Part shown: piece after piece, positions 31,978 through 42,700 of the stretch
Layout: each line of letters opens with the position of its first letter
How positions within the stretch are numbered: the stretch's first letter is position 1
DNA from: Dryas octopetala
Taxonomy: Eukaryota; Streptophyta; Magnoliopsida; Rosales; Rosaceae
DNA: 64,000 nt
NCBI GenBank assembly: GCA_963921425.1
Contig: OY992839.1
Span: 1,118,501-1,182,500 of the forward strand
Direction of reading: 5' to 3'
Program-made: the position numbers and the translations under genes
The notes under the pieces: model-generated
What the model was told of the DNA's origin: nothing
The model's input: only the letters and a program-made list of their open reading frames with translations
Databases searched by the model: none

Positions 31978-32400
31978 GGGGTTTATTTCATATTTAGTAT
32001 TTAAATTTTGACCCTTATTTTAATATGGTAGCTAAACTTTTATTTGTCCAAATTGAGTACCTAAACTTTTATTTTGTGTCTAATAGGTACCAAAATGAAT
32101 TTTTGTTAAAATTGTCAATAAAAATTAAGGGTAATATAGTCATAATATATTTTAATTATTTTCTTTATATGTTTAAAATTATTAAAAAATAACACACAAC
32201 AAACAAAAAAAATTAAAATATAAATATTTTGAAGTGACTATATTGTCCCTAACTTTTGTTGATAATTTTAACAGAAATTCATTTTAGTACCTATTAGAAA
32301 CAAAATAAAAATTTAAGTACTCAATTGGGACAAATAAAAGTTTAAGTATCACATTAAGACAATGATCAAAATTCAAGTACTAAATATGAAAAAAAACCCT
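31978..32400. mobile_element. Foldback MITE of about 420 bp
   Basis: The left end, GGGTTTATTTCATATTTAGTA, matches the reverse complement of the right end (TACTAAATATGAAAAAAAACCC). Pairing continues through CTTTTATTTGTCC, TTGAGTACCTAAA, TCTAATAGGTACCAAAATGA and AATATAGTCA. AT-rich loop at about 32160-32240. Confidence 0.8.
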
Positions 32401-32672
32401 CAAAAGATAAATTACTCCGTAATATATTTGTCAGTAATTGAATTCAGGACCTCAGATTTACCAAAGAGGCTTGACCAAAAAAAAAAGTTAACCATAGAAA
32501 ATTCAACGGTCGAAAATGAAAGAAGAATAACATGAAATTATGTGTTCAATAGGACTGAAGAAGTAGAAAAAGCAATATAAAATCCTACATTCCCATCACA
32601 CTCCCTATAATCCAGCACTCCAAACTCACATACAAATAAATTCCACAAAAATGTAAATTCAACAGTTACACG

Positions 32673-33545
32673 TCAGCCTAAGGCTAAAACTTGCTCTCCC
32701 ATTGATCCCATCCTCCCATTCGTCACCGTCTGATTGCAGTTACCTCTACAGACCCCACCCTCACCATCAAAATCATCACCGCCGTCCATCTCCTCCTCCT
32801 CGCTATCATCAGACGACAAGGGCACGAGCCAACACGTGCCATGCAAGTGCCCATTCACACACACAAAATACTCCAACCCACCATCATGCGAGCCAAGCCT
32901 CCGAGCCGCGCACTTGGGCATGAGCCGAGCCGCCGTCATGCTCCACACGGGGGCACCACAGTAAGGACACGTCACCTCATCTTCAAGCTTCACCTGCCGT
33001 CCGATCAAACACGCCATCGTCCTCGATCTCCGAAATCCCTTAAATACCCCTCTAAAAATCCCCAAACCATCTGCGTTCTCCCCCATCGAATGCTCGCACG
33101 GATCGCTCACATACAACACGTCGTCTCGGCATTGACTCGTTAGAAAGCTCCGGCCCGAAGTTTTCGAGAATCGCGAGGTTTCCACGAAGTGACCCGGGGT
33201 GGGTTGACTCACTGTGAAATTCCGAGTCGACCTGCAACCGCAGCAGAAGAACATGAGCTTCGCTAGCGTGTTCCATCCGCCGCCGATCCGAGTACCCTTC
33301 GGCGCATCGTCCGTCAGTGTAGCTATCATGCGCGGGGCGCGATTCACGCAGAGCTCTCGCCATAGCAGCCGCTTCACGACGGCTCGGAGCTTGTGGTTCA
33401 CCGACGCGGCTGAGCAGAGCGTGTGTATGTCCCATTTCATGTACTCGAAGACGAGGAAGAGTACGCGCTCGTTGAGAATCCCAACGTTATCTGAGCCGGA
33501 CCACTGATTCGGCGGATTGGGTCTGATTCTCTGGTTCGCACTCAT
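32673..33545 (-). CDS. EID1-like F-box protein (EDL3-type)
   Basis: Intronless 290-residue frame. The N-terminal F-box is at about residues 23-75 (GILNERVLFLVFEYMKWDIHTLCSAASVNHKLRAV, with LLWRELC). A conserved middle follows (GWNTLAKLMFFCCGC, then GHFVETSRFSKTSGRSFL, then DVLYVSDPCEH). A small Cys/His pair, CPYCGAPVW, is followed by LEYFVCVNGHLHGTCWLVPLS. The tail is acidic (SSDDSEEEEMDGGDDFDGEG). This layout is that of EID1-like F-box proteins, SCF substrate adaptors; Arabidopsis EDL3 acts positively in ABA signalling. Upstream DNA has six ACGT-core boxes, consistent with ABA-responsive expression. EDL1/2 versus EDL3 was assigned by overall resemblance only. Confidence 0.85.
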   Translation of the reverse strand: MSANQRIRPNPPNQWSGSDNVGILNERVLFLVFEYMKWDIHTLCSAASVNHKLRAVVKRLLWRELCVNRAPRMIATLTDDAPKGTRIGGGWNTLAKLMFFCCGCRSTRNFTVSQPTPGHFVETSRFSKTSGRSFLTSQCRDDVLYVSDPCEHSMGENADGLGIFRGVFKGFRRSRTMACLIGRQVKLEDEVTCPYCGAPVWSMTAARLMPKCAARRLGSHDGGLEYFVCVNGHLHGTCWLVPLSSDDSEEEEMDGGDDFDGEGGVCRGNCNQTVTNGRMGSMGEQVLALG

Positions 33546-33628
33546 TGGTCGACAATACTAAATTGTCCGTAGTCTAGATGGAAACCATTGGCGAGCTTAT
33601 ATATAACGGCGTTGGGGGTATAATCTGA

Positions 33629-33932
33629 CACGTGTCGTGCTAGCATTGGAAAGCTAACCTCCTTAGCTCCTGGACAGGCAGAGTAAACGTGTCTCATGGC
33701 TACTTGCTTGTGGACACGTGTTGCTATGTTATTGCTTAGATGGTGGGATATCGAATCGAGGAATTACATCAGTGGTGGGATCTAAACCGGGTATAAGGTG
33801 ACACGTGGTGAATTGTCTTTCAGAGTCAGAAATATCTTTTTTCGTGGCACAAAAATATCTGAGGTTAGAGTATTGGATGTGGATATAGTGCTGGGATCGC
33901 CACACGTGGTGCCATGAAAGGCTTCCACGTGT
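33629..33932 (-). promoter_or_regulatory. Cluster of six ACGT-core (ABRE/G-box-like) sites upstream of the EDL3-type gene
   Basis: CACGTGTC at 33629-33636, ACGTGTC at 33688-33694, CACGTG at 33715-33720, CACGTGG at 33802-33808, CACGTGG at 33903-33909 and CACGTGT at 33926-33932. They lie about 85-390 bp upstream of the start codon. ABREs (ACGTGG/TC) bind ABF/AREB bZIP factors, and clustered copies typify ABA-induced promoters. Confidence 0.7.
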
Positions 33933-33945
33933 AATTCAATTTGGA

Positions 33946-34640
33946 TAACGTAAAATATCTAAGTGGTTCTGTGTTTGTTTAATTGTTTCTATTATTTTGT
34001 TGGCAAGTGGTCGCGTTATGGACCAAAGACTCAAAGAGAACTGATGGAAGAAAGTGGTTGGTATGCGGTATGCAAAACTAACGTTTATTTATCAGGAGCA
34101 TGATATGTTGTGGGCCTAAAGGCTAATGATGAATTCAGTTTGTCTCAGATTTTAAAATACTTTCCTTAGTTGGCAAAAAAAAAAAAACAGTTTCCTTAAA
34201 AGCTGCGTTCACACTGACTTTCACTTTCAATGTTCTATTTTTGGTATAGAAAGGTACTGTTGGAATTTGATTGGAGAAGTAAATGTGTCGAATATTAATT
34301 AATAGAGTATGCTTAGTACATGTTGTTGAGAACTCATCTGAATTGAGCTAATTTTGAGAGGGTTTTACACTGAGCCTAATTTGAATGTGATCATCATGAT
34401 CCGGTAATTTGTAGCTCATCCTCAATTCATATTTATTCTAACCCACATTAAAATGAGTTAAATTCGGATGTCATCGTTTTCCTTTAATTTGTCTACTGAT
34501 CCTCTATTCATATTTTTTCTAACTCGCACATACAATTTCAATTAAGAGTTTGATTTGGACGGATTGAGATTGAAGCTGCACTTTAATTTATAAATAGTGA
34601 AATATACACAATATGTTGATATATGTGGAAGCTATGAGGG
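33946..34640. other. Distal upstream DNA of the EDL3-type gene
   Basis: AT-rich intergenic DNA with a poly-A run near 34170. No exon or clear repeat seen up to the next foldback element. Confidence 0.4.
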
Positions 34641-34935
34641 GAATGTTAGCTATGTTCTCTTTTTCATCTTCTCCTTTTACATTATTTCTTATTCTTCCTA
34701 ATTTGTAACAAAATCGTTCATTTTCTATATTATCCTGTAAAGATCATTTATGCAAAATCATCTATTTATTTAATAACAATTTGATAACTAAATAATTTTT
34801 TATTTAGTTGATTTTTTACATAGATGATATTTTACAAGATGATTTATAAATTAAACGGTTCCGATTATAAAATTACATTGCGAATTAGAAGAAAGGACAA
34901 AGAAAATAGAAGGAGAAGTTGTATAATTAGGTAGC
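34641..34935. mobile_element. Foldback MITE related to the 31.3-kb element
   Basis: The left arm (TTAGCTATGTTCTCTTTTTC, CTTCTCCTTTTACATT, TATTCTTCCTAATTTG) pairs with the reverse complement of 34870-34935. The interior pairs around TAACAATTTGATAACTAAAT. It shares the words AATCGTT, TATTTAATAA and TTGTAA with the degenerate element at 31308-31626, suggesting one family. Confidence 0.6.
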
Positions 34936-35346
34936 TATCATTTCTCAAAGAGTTATACAAGGTGAAGGTATAACCCATATCTCTTAGCAAAAAACAAAAA
35001 GGTATGACTTATATCATTTTATTTCATGTTGGGCAAAGGTATAACGAATATCCTCAATCACATAGTTACATATATGCTGATAAGGTAATAGAAAAAGGGA
35101 TAGCATGGCATTATCATCTTGGGTGTTAATATCCCAACACTAAGCCTATTTAATATTGTACTTCAACTATTGGAAAACTAATATCAACTATTGGAAAGAA
35201 GCAACAATTCAGAAGCTATATTAATTATATTCTCATTGAATTTCTGAATTACAACACTATTCAGAATAATACAAAAAATATGAATTGACATGGTTCCCAA
35301 AGAATGAATTGAATTGTCAATAAAATGCAAAAACAAACAATAATTT

Positions 35347-35964
35347 TCACAAAGAGGCGGCTAGGCACGACTTTTTTTTAACTTTCTTCTCCACCAAACA
35401 AGATTCTTCAATAATATCCACCAAAAACCTGAGCTCCTTTAACTTATCGTCCAAGTCTCCATCCCCACTTGTCAAAAATTGAATGGGTTTCTCCAAGAAC
35501 TTGCTAACAATCTCTCTACTCATATCTTCCACTAACATGCTTTCCTCATACGACAACTGATCTGAACCCTTAATTTTATCCATCAACTTTTTCTTCTCCG
35601 ATTCTCTAACCCTTTCCCCAAACGCCCCTAACCTCTGAATTATGGAAGCAACTTCTTCCTCTAATGCTTGATCACATTCTTTCTTACTTTTACGATGTTT
35701 GACCAAAATTTGGTCAGCGAGAAACATACTGTGACTACTCTCAGCCAATTCTTGGAAAACGACGTCGTTCTGTAGTGGGTTTTTGATCATTATTTGGAAG
35801 AGGCTTTTGGGTTGGTACGTTGGGGCTGTCACGGCTGTGATGGTTGCTGCAGGTGAAGTTACAACGCTGCAGGAGATATTTCTCCTTGTTATGACCGAAC
35901 TGCCCTTGCAAACAAGACTTTGAAGATGTGGTCCGACGGAGCATGGCATAGGCAAACCCGCCAT
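35347..35964 (-). CDS. Stand-alone glutamyl-tRNA reductase dimerisation-domain-like protein, probable plastid
   Basis: Intronless 205-residue frame. Residues 1 to about 45 are Ser/Thr/Ala-rich and basic with almost no acidic residues (MAGLPMPCSVGPHLQSLV...), like a chloroplast transit peptide. From about residue 100 the order of motifs parallels the C-terminal domain of plant GluTR (HEMA): IIQRLGAFGERVRESEKKKL (GluTR: I-KLR-YAE-IR--EL-K), then MVEDMSREIVSKFLEKPIQFL (GluTR: DLSRGIVNKFLHGPMQHL), then an Asp/Glu-rich helix. The GluTR catalytic domain (active-site Cys) and NADPH-binding domain are absent, and the frame is far shorter than the roughly 540-residue enzyme. I infer a derived dimerisation-domain paralogue; regulation of tetrapyrrole synthesis is only a hypothesis. 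A basic tail, KKVKKKSCLAASL, ends it. Confidence 0.6.
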   Translation of the reverse strand: MAGLPMPCSVGPHLQSLVCKGSSVITRRNISCSVVTSPAATITAVTAPTYQPKSLFQIMIKNPLQNDVVFQELAESSHSMFLADQILVKHRKSKKECDQALEEEVASIIQRLGAFGERVRESEKKKLMDKIKGSDQLSYEESMLVEDMSREIVSKFLEKPIQFLTSGDGDLDDKLKELRFLVDIIEESCLVEKKVKKKSCLAASL

Positions 35965-36029
35965 TTTGCTTTTTTTTTTTTTTGTATGTGAGTGACTGAT
36001 CGAGTATGGTCCAAAAATGGTTTCCGGGA

Positions 36030-36030
<1 letters not shown>

Positions 36031-36060
<30 letters not shown>
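36031..36060. repeat. (TA)n-(GA)n upstream of the GluTR-domain gene
   Basis: TATATATATATA followed by GAGAGAGAG, about 70-100 bp upstream of the ATG at 35964. It may double as the TATA region. Confidence 0.7.
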
Positions 36061-36061
<1 letters not shown>

Positions 36062-36100
36062 GATTTGGCTTTCCAAGTTTGACTCGGTAGGCACGCGTTC

Positions 36101-37084
36101 CTACTTGGATTTGGAATTCAAGGTTTGACTGAGTTATTCCGCCGTCTAAGTTTTCCCAAACGACGTCGTATGATAATCATTCATTTGGCAAGATGGTCCA
36201 GGCCCTCTTACTGCCAGTAAAGAAGCCCAATCTAATGTTTGCGGCCCAAACTTAATATGCTATACCCAAAGCTTGAGCCCAATACTGAAAGTTTTTTGGA
36301 CCAAACCTTGATTCCAAAAGAAGCTCAAGTTTGGTAATAGTTATAGACTTATAGTCCATGCCTTCCTAAAATATGGTCCAACTACATAAGTGTTCTTGAA
36401 ACTTAACTTCCTGTGCACTATGGTCCAACTAGGAATCATAATTATTTGGCCAAAAAAAAAAAAAATAGGAATCATAATTACTAAGTTAGCTATTAATCTA
36501 TTTCCTAGATAAAAAAAAAAAAAAAATTCTCATTTCCTAGATTTAAGAATTAGGGATCATAATTTTCCTACCAATTTGGAGCCCGAAAAGGTCTCGCTCC
36601 TAAGTTCTAACAAAGCATACATGGGTATAGCACTTTTCCACTCCTTGCTGCTTTATTGTATTTGTAAATTTATATTTCTATAGATAAGTTTCTAATTTTA
36701 TATTTTGGTGAAACTTACATGTTATTTTATGTTTTTATTGTTATATTATAATGTGGTGTATTAATGTATCTCATGCTTGGTGCATTATATATATATATAT
36801 ATGGTGAGGGTTATAACTTGAGTAAGAATTGTTTTTTGAAAAGAAAAAGCATAGAAGTCTCGCACATGGTGAGGGTTATAACTTGAGCAAGAATTGTTTT
36901 TTCAATTGAAAAAGTATAGAAGTCTCGCATATGCAACATGGTTCATGGTTATGTACAAAAGCAAAGAAGAGAATGATGAAATCAATCTCGTAATGTCAAG
37001 TCAAATTAGATATTCTATCAATTTTTTCACGTTAATCTTATATTTATTTATCTTTTTAGACTTTTATTTAACATAAATAAACTC
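36101..37084. other. Intergenic DNA with a 64-bp tandem duplication
   Basis: No gene recognised. The segment at 36801-36864 (ATGGTGAGGGTTATAACTTG...) is repeated at 36865-36928 with few changes, preceded by a (TA)n tract at 36788-36802. Confidence 0.5.
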
Positions 37085-38710
37085 AAAGTAAATAATGTTA
37101 ATAATTATAAACCCCCTAGCTAGAGAAAAAATCTCTCATAACCCCCACCAAAAATCTACCTCTCCCATAACCCCCAATTTTACACTTAATATTTTCCTAA
37201 ACCCTCTGGTCAACTAATACCCAGCCAAGTTTGACTCCCCATCTTTTAATTTTCCAGTTTTACCCATTTTATTTATTTATTATTTACATCTATGTACTCT
37301 TTCTCTCTCTCCCATCTGTGTGCTCTCTCTCTCTCCCCTCTGTGTTCTCTCTCTCTCTCCCCGCTGCTGTCGCCGGCGCGTTCGTCGCTGTCCAGCGACG
37401 GTTGTCGGCAATACCGGTCCCATCACGCTCGCCTCTCCTCCCTCTTCCTTTCCCTGCCCTCCACTCTCCATGAAACCTAACATCAATGCAGGATTGGGTC
37501 AAGGCAGACCCGAGCTCCCTCATCGGCGATCCGCCAATTCCGGCGACGACGAGGTGCCAGACTGCCATGGATGGCTTCCTCTCGTCATCCCGAGTCCACT
37601 GGTGCCATCAGAAGATTTGGACGACCCCTAGGCTCGCCGTTTCGAAGAAGAGAAGCCGGCGACATCCTTGTCTGCGATCTCTGTGTTCCGGTAACCATTT
37701 CCGTCGATCCAGGTATCAATCTTTGTCCCCTCGACCTGCTCTTGCTATTGGTTGGGTTGTTTTAACTCAAATCTTGATTTTCATGTTGGATTGCCGCTGC
37801 AACCGCTAGATCCGCCACTTGTGGCGGCGGGTTGGGTGTTTTTTTTTGCTGTTCAGCCTCCCCCGAATCCTAAAAGCTCAATTCGAGGTTCGAGAATATT
37901 TTTGGGTGAGTTCTGTGATTTTCTGTGTGTTGATTGGGGCTGGGCAGTCACTGTGTGTGGTGGTCACCACCCAACTCGACCGTTGAACGATCAATTTTAT
38001 GAACCCTGTTTGATTTGTTGAACTGTCTAGTCTTAAACAGGTACCTCGGCAATTAAAAAGTGTAACTGAATTCAACAAATTCAGTTTCAGTTTCTAGCTT
38101 AATTAGTGTAACTGTATAAATTCAGTTTCAGTTCTAGAAAATTTAGTTTCATTTCCTGAAAATTCAGTTTCACCCCAAATTCAGTTCTAGCTTAATTATG
38201 TTAATCGGATAGAAATGTGGGTTTTTTAATTGATTTATAAGTATATACAAATTTACTTCATTTATTGATTAAACAGTTTCAGTTTGTGAAACAGTTTCAG
38301 TTCTTGAAACAGTTTCAGTTCGTGAAACATGAGTTTTAAATGAATTTTGAATGAAATTATGGTTCTGAAATATGATAAATCAAATTTGCAGGTAGAAACA
38401 GATCGAGACAGTGGCGACTGTCGTGTACTCATTGCGCATGAGGTGATCGGACGACGTTGTATTGTTGGCTACTCCTTTCATCTCAATGGCTTGTTGTATT
38501 GTTGTTTTTTTTTTTTTTATAAGGTTGATGTGTTCTTTTTAGTGAAACGGAATTCAGTAAAGGTGTAACTGTTTTAGTGAAGTGTAATTGTTTTAGTAAA
38601 TGTGTAATTGTTTTTTAATTAAGGTGTAATTGCATTTTAGTCGAGGTGTAATTGTTTCATCATTTAATTCAGTTTCGGTAAGTGAATTCATAACTGAATT
38701 CTTCAATTTA

Positions 38711-38860
38711 GTGTAACTGAATTTTTGAAATTCAGTTTCAGTGTAACTGAATTTTTGAAATTCAGTTTCAGTGTAACTGAATTTTTGAAATTCAGTTTCA
38801 GTGTAACTGAATTTTTAAAATTCAGTTTCAGTGTAACTGAATTTTTGAAATTCAATTTCA
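38711..38860. repeat. Five tandem 30-bp palindromic units
   Basis: Units start at 38711, 38741, 38771, 38801 and 38831, each GTGTAACTGAATTTTTGAAA followed by TTCAGTTTCA. Unit 4 has one substitution (TTTTTAAAA) and unit 5 one (TTCAATTTCA). Within each unit ACTGAATTT pairs with AAATTCAGT. Scattered TTCAGTTTCAG words occur from 38060 onwards. Confidence 0.92.
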
Positions 38861-38949
38861 GTGTTTGATTTTAGTTTTAGTGAAATATTGAGTTTTAGCA
38901 AAAACTTCAATTCAAAAAAAAAAAAAAAAAACAGTTTCACCAAAATACA

Positions 38950-39005
38950 GTTACAGTGACGTCAGCATATGTCAGCATGCGTCAGCGCGCGTCAGCATGC
39001 GTCAG
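38950..39005. repeat. Short GTCAGCATGC-type tandem repeat
   Basis: TGACGTCAGCATATGTCAGC followed by further GTCAGCATGC, GTCAGCGCGC and GTCAGCATGC words. A period of about 11 bp, five copies, inside the right part of the putative MULE. Confidence 0.75.
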
Positions 39006-39132
39006 AAGGGTAATTTATGATTATAAGTTTTAGGGAGTTTTGAAAGAGTTTCTAGATGGGTGGGGGACCTGGGGGTTTAAACAAAGTTTTTTGGTGAGTA
39101 GGGTGTTTAAAATTAGGCACTAAAGTAAATAA

Positions 39133-39749
39133 GCATATTACTCAAAAACCATAATGTTTATTTTTTTATAATGAGTAAAAATAATAAATCAAAGAGCTAT
39201 TAACATGATGACATCCATACATGGAACAGACGTACATAAGCACCTCAAATCCCACTTGAAGTTTTTGAAGCATGGCCTTGGATATGAATGATCAGTTGGT
39301 GGGTCACGTGTTGTTCGCACAGCACAGTAGTTGCTATATGCCGATATCTAAGACCCCGTATACACCACGCACCAAGCGCAAGTTAGCATACTACGCCTTT
39401 CATACCTTCAGTAGTCAGTACACCCCGTAGCGCACATTAGACTCCCTTTCACCTAACCAACTCATATCTCTGTTTGCGCTTCTTCCACATAAAAACTCTT
39501 CTATCATACTCATCCAACTCTCTGTCTCTCTGAAATTAGGGTTTCTCACAGAGACCCAGTCACACACTCTCTCTCCCTTTCTATGCGATCTTTGTGCTTC
39601 AATGCCTGCGAATCTCAACCAGAGATTTTCCACAGGGTGCCAAATTGTTCAATTTCTTGGGCGATTGCGGCACATCGGTAAGTTCGTGCATTTGTTTCAG
39701 TTCAAATAGCAGTCCTTAATTGAATTGGAGCGCCTCCGGTGGTTCTTCG
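39133..39749 (+). other. HUA2-like upstream region and 5' leader
   Basis: Intergenic DNA passing into a pyrimidine-rich leader (CTCTCTGTCTCTCTG near 39520, TCTCTCTCCCTTTC near 39570). No start codon precedes 39750 in a plausible coding context, and no TATA box could be assigned. Confidence 0.4.
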
Positions 39750-42700
39750 ATGGCGCCCAGCCGAAGGAAAGGAGCTAGCAAAGCCGCTCAGGCCGCCGCC
39801 GCTCGCCGCCAATGGAAGGTCGGCGATCTTGTGCTTGCTAAAGTCAAAGGCTTTCCTGCTTGGCCTGCTACGGTAAGTCTTCTGGGCCAAAAATTATTTC
39901 TTTATTTATTTATTTATTTATGGCATGATGAGCCAAGACGACTACTGTTGAGGAATATGCTTTAGTTAGGGTTTTAGTGCTTTTGTGCATGCTTAGTGTG
40001 TTTGATACAGTGTGGGATGTTGCTTGTAAGTGTGTTTTTCTGGATCTGAATTTGAATATCTTTCTTCTTTAACTTCTTTGGGCAATCTTACTAATGAGGA
40101 CCCTTATTTTTTTTTTTTTTCCTTCCAATCTTGGTAGTTGGAAGTGTTAGGTAATAGAGGAGATTCATGGGTGTTTACGTTTTCTTCATCTATTTTTTGT
40201 AATTTGCATTCAGATATTTCTTGTTCGATGCATGTGGAACTGGGGGTTTGATGATCAGTGTTCATTTTTCTATAATTATATTGCGAAAAAAGTTAATTTT
40301 ATTTATTAACTGGGGTTTTGAAGCTTTCTGTCAAATTTATGTATCAGTGATTCTCTTGCACAGTCACCGAAAGTGCAGCCTTTGCAGTGATTTTGGGTTG
40401 TTTTTAACATGCTTTCATTTTTAGACTCACTTTCAAGGATTCCCAATTGGAGAATCCCAAAGATGGTGTCTTTTTTATATTCAGTAGACTGCATATCAAG
40501 TTGGCTTCTGATTGCAGGTGAGTGAGCCGGAGAAGTGGGGCTACTCTACTGATTGGAAGAAAGTACTCGTCTACTTTTTTGGAACCCAGCAGATGTAAGT
40601 ACTTATACATTCTTGATTAACTTCTAGTAACATCAATGGTGGTGGTTTCTATGGTTGTGTAAGTCAAATAATTGATTAGTTATGACCTTCCTTTCAGATC
40701 AGACTTATTGAGGGAAGTTAAATTTCTGCTTTATGATAATATGATGTCATTGTTGTTTGAGTAAGGTATGATTGTTATGCTGATTATACTGAGTATTGAA
40801 CAAGTGAAGCCAATTGTGAAAATTTGGTAATTGGCATCTTAATTTGTGTTTCTAGATCTGTTTATATGTACTTGGTCTCTTTAAAATCATGTACTGTTAT
40901 TCTTCTTTCATTTAATTATACATGTAGATTGTATTACGCCAAATTTTAGTTGTGGAGATTTTCTCCCTGTGAGATGCCCCTGGAAAAAGGGGATGGTCCT
41001 AGCAAAGTTGAGTGGCGACTAATAAAAGAAAATCATTTATATGTTACTGATGATTCACTTAAGTGAGGATAAAGCAAGGTCATTTGGATAGGGACATTAT
41101 ACACTCTTACAATGTCCATAAGTGAATTGTGAAGGTAAATTCTAAACTCTTCCCTCCTTTAAATGTACCAACAATGTGGGTGAAAAAGGAGAGGGTTTTG
41201 ATTTAACCAAATTGAAGCCTTATAGGTGCAGTGCTTGATTGATCCATTTTTTCTTACTCTTTTAAGTTCTGTCCCTTGTTTTACTTTTATCTGGTTTATC
41301 CAATAGGTTTCATTGTAGATATAATCCCTAAATTATGAATGATTTAATAGATATAGATGTTAGTAGAATGGGGATGAACTTGGCAGTTTCTATACATGTA
41401 CTTATGAGATTTATTGTCAGGCCTGAATCCAAAGTCACTTGGAAGAGTTGAAACTGGTTAGTCACCAATAAGTTGAAGAGTTTATGCGGGATTTTGATCC
41501 TGAATCTTGCTAGTTTGATTGTCTTTATATCGTAGTGTCATATGAAATGACTAATTGGTGAACTTGCAAACATTGGTCTGAAGAGAGTACAGTTTAAATT
41601 TAACCTTCATCCTCCAGGCTAGCAATCTTTACTCACTATTAAAGTTCAATAAACATGGTCATACATTTTTCAAAGTCGATTTTAAAGAGCACACTTCCTT
41701 TATTTTTCACTCTTTATTAAGCAAGTCTACAAAGGAAATTAGGAAATTGGATATAGTCCCAGCAAACAATTTCTTAATCTTGTGGATAGAACCTTATCTA
41801 TGACATTATACAGAATTAGTGATTAACTTTCAATGACTGAAGTTTCTTGGAAATCAAGCAGATATGTGCTATATTCATTCAAGCATTAACAATCCTATTA
41901 AGAAAGAATTCCTGAAGATCCTTCAATAAAGAATTGACAATACAGTGGTAGCATTATGATTCTAAGATAAATTGATTAGGATTAATGGTAGCTAAAAGAA
42001 AAAAAAAAAAAAAAAAAAAGACATTTTATTGTGTTGATTTGTGAAGTCTGTATGAATTTCCAATAATGATCAACGGAGTTGCAAATCTACATTAACATAC
42101 TCGTGTATAATATATGCCTTTGATGTGATCTTTGATGTGTGATTCTGCTTGCATTTCAAGTTCATTAATCTTTGGTGGGATGTCATTAACAGGCTAACAT
42201 GAGATTATCGATTTTAGTTTCACTTCAATGTAGACTTACATATAACTTCCCTTTCCACTTGGGAAAGCACAAGAGACCCTCTATTTATTTTATACCATGA
42301 AAATTCTTTTTGACATGCTTATAGTTCTTTCTGTGTGCATGAATTTGTTATATATAGTAGTGTGTATTTTTATGATGTCATGCTAATCATCATGCTTGTC
42401 ATTCAATTTTTCAATTTTGTTAACTTTTTAAGGGAATATTTAATGTTTTTTATTTATTTGAATAATTCTCTGGTTTTATCTATTGTGGGCATGGTGAATT
42501 CACTTATTTAGTTATTTGCATTGCATATCCATTTTATTTGTGTTTATAGTGACCTAACTAATCTGAAATGTAGTAGGAGTTTGATTGATTTCAGCCAGCT
42601 AGTTTCCTTATTCTACTGAATATTTTTGTTATGTAGAGCCTTCTGCAACCCTGCTGATGTCGAGGCATTTACTGAGGAGAAGAAACAGTCTCTTCTGGTC

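Larger units (their letters stand above)
37096..39121. mobile_element. Probable non-autonomous MULE, about 2.0 kb
   Basis: Bounded by an 11-bp direct repeat AAAGTAAATAA (37085-37095 and 39122-39132), in the MULE target-duplication size range. The ends are inverted-similar: left TAATTATAAACCCCCTA versus right reverse complement TAATTTTAAACACCCTA. The interior has (CT)n at 37303-37362, a GC-rich island at 37360-37700 reminiscent of captured genic DNA, and an AT-rich half with a 30-bp palindromic satellite. No transposase. Open frames over the CT repeat and GC island are not convincing genes. Confidence 0.55.

Noticed and set aside
37231-37809. Several overlapping frames in the GC-rich island at 37.3-37.8 kb
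   Set aside because: No recognisable domain, overlapping on both strands, start in CT repeats, and lie inside a probable transposon; treated as captured or random sequence.
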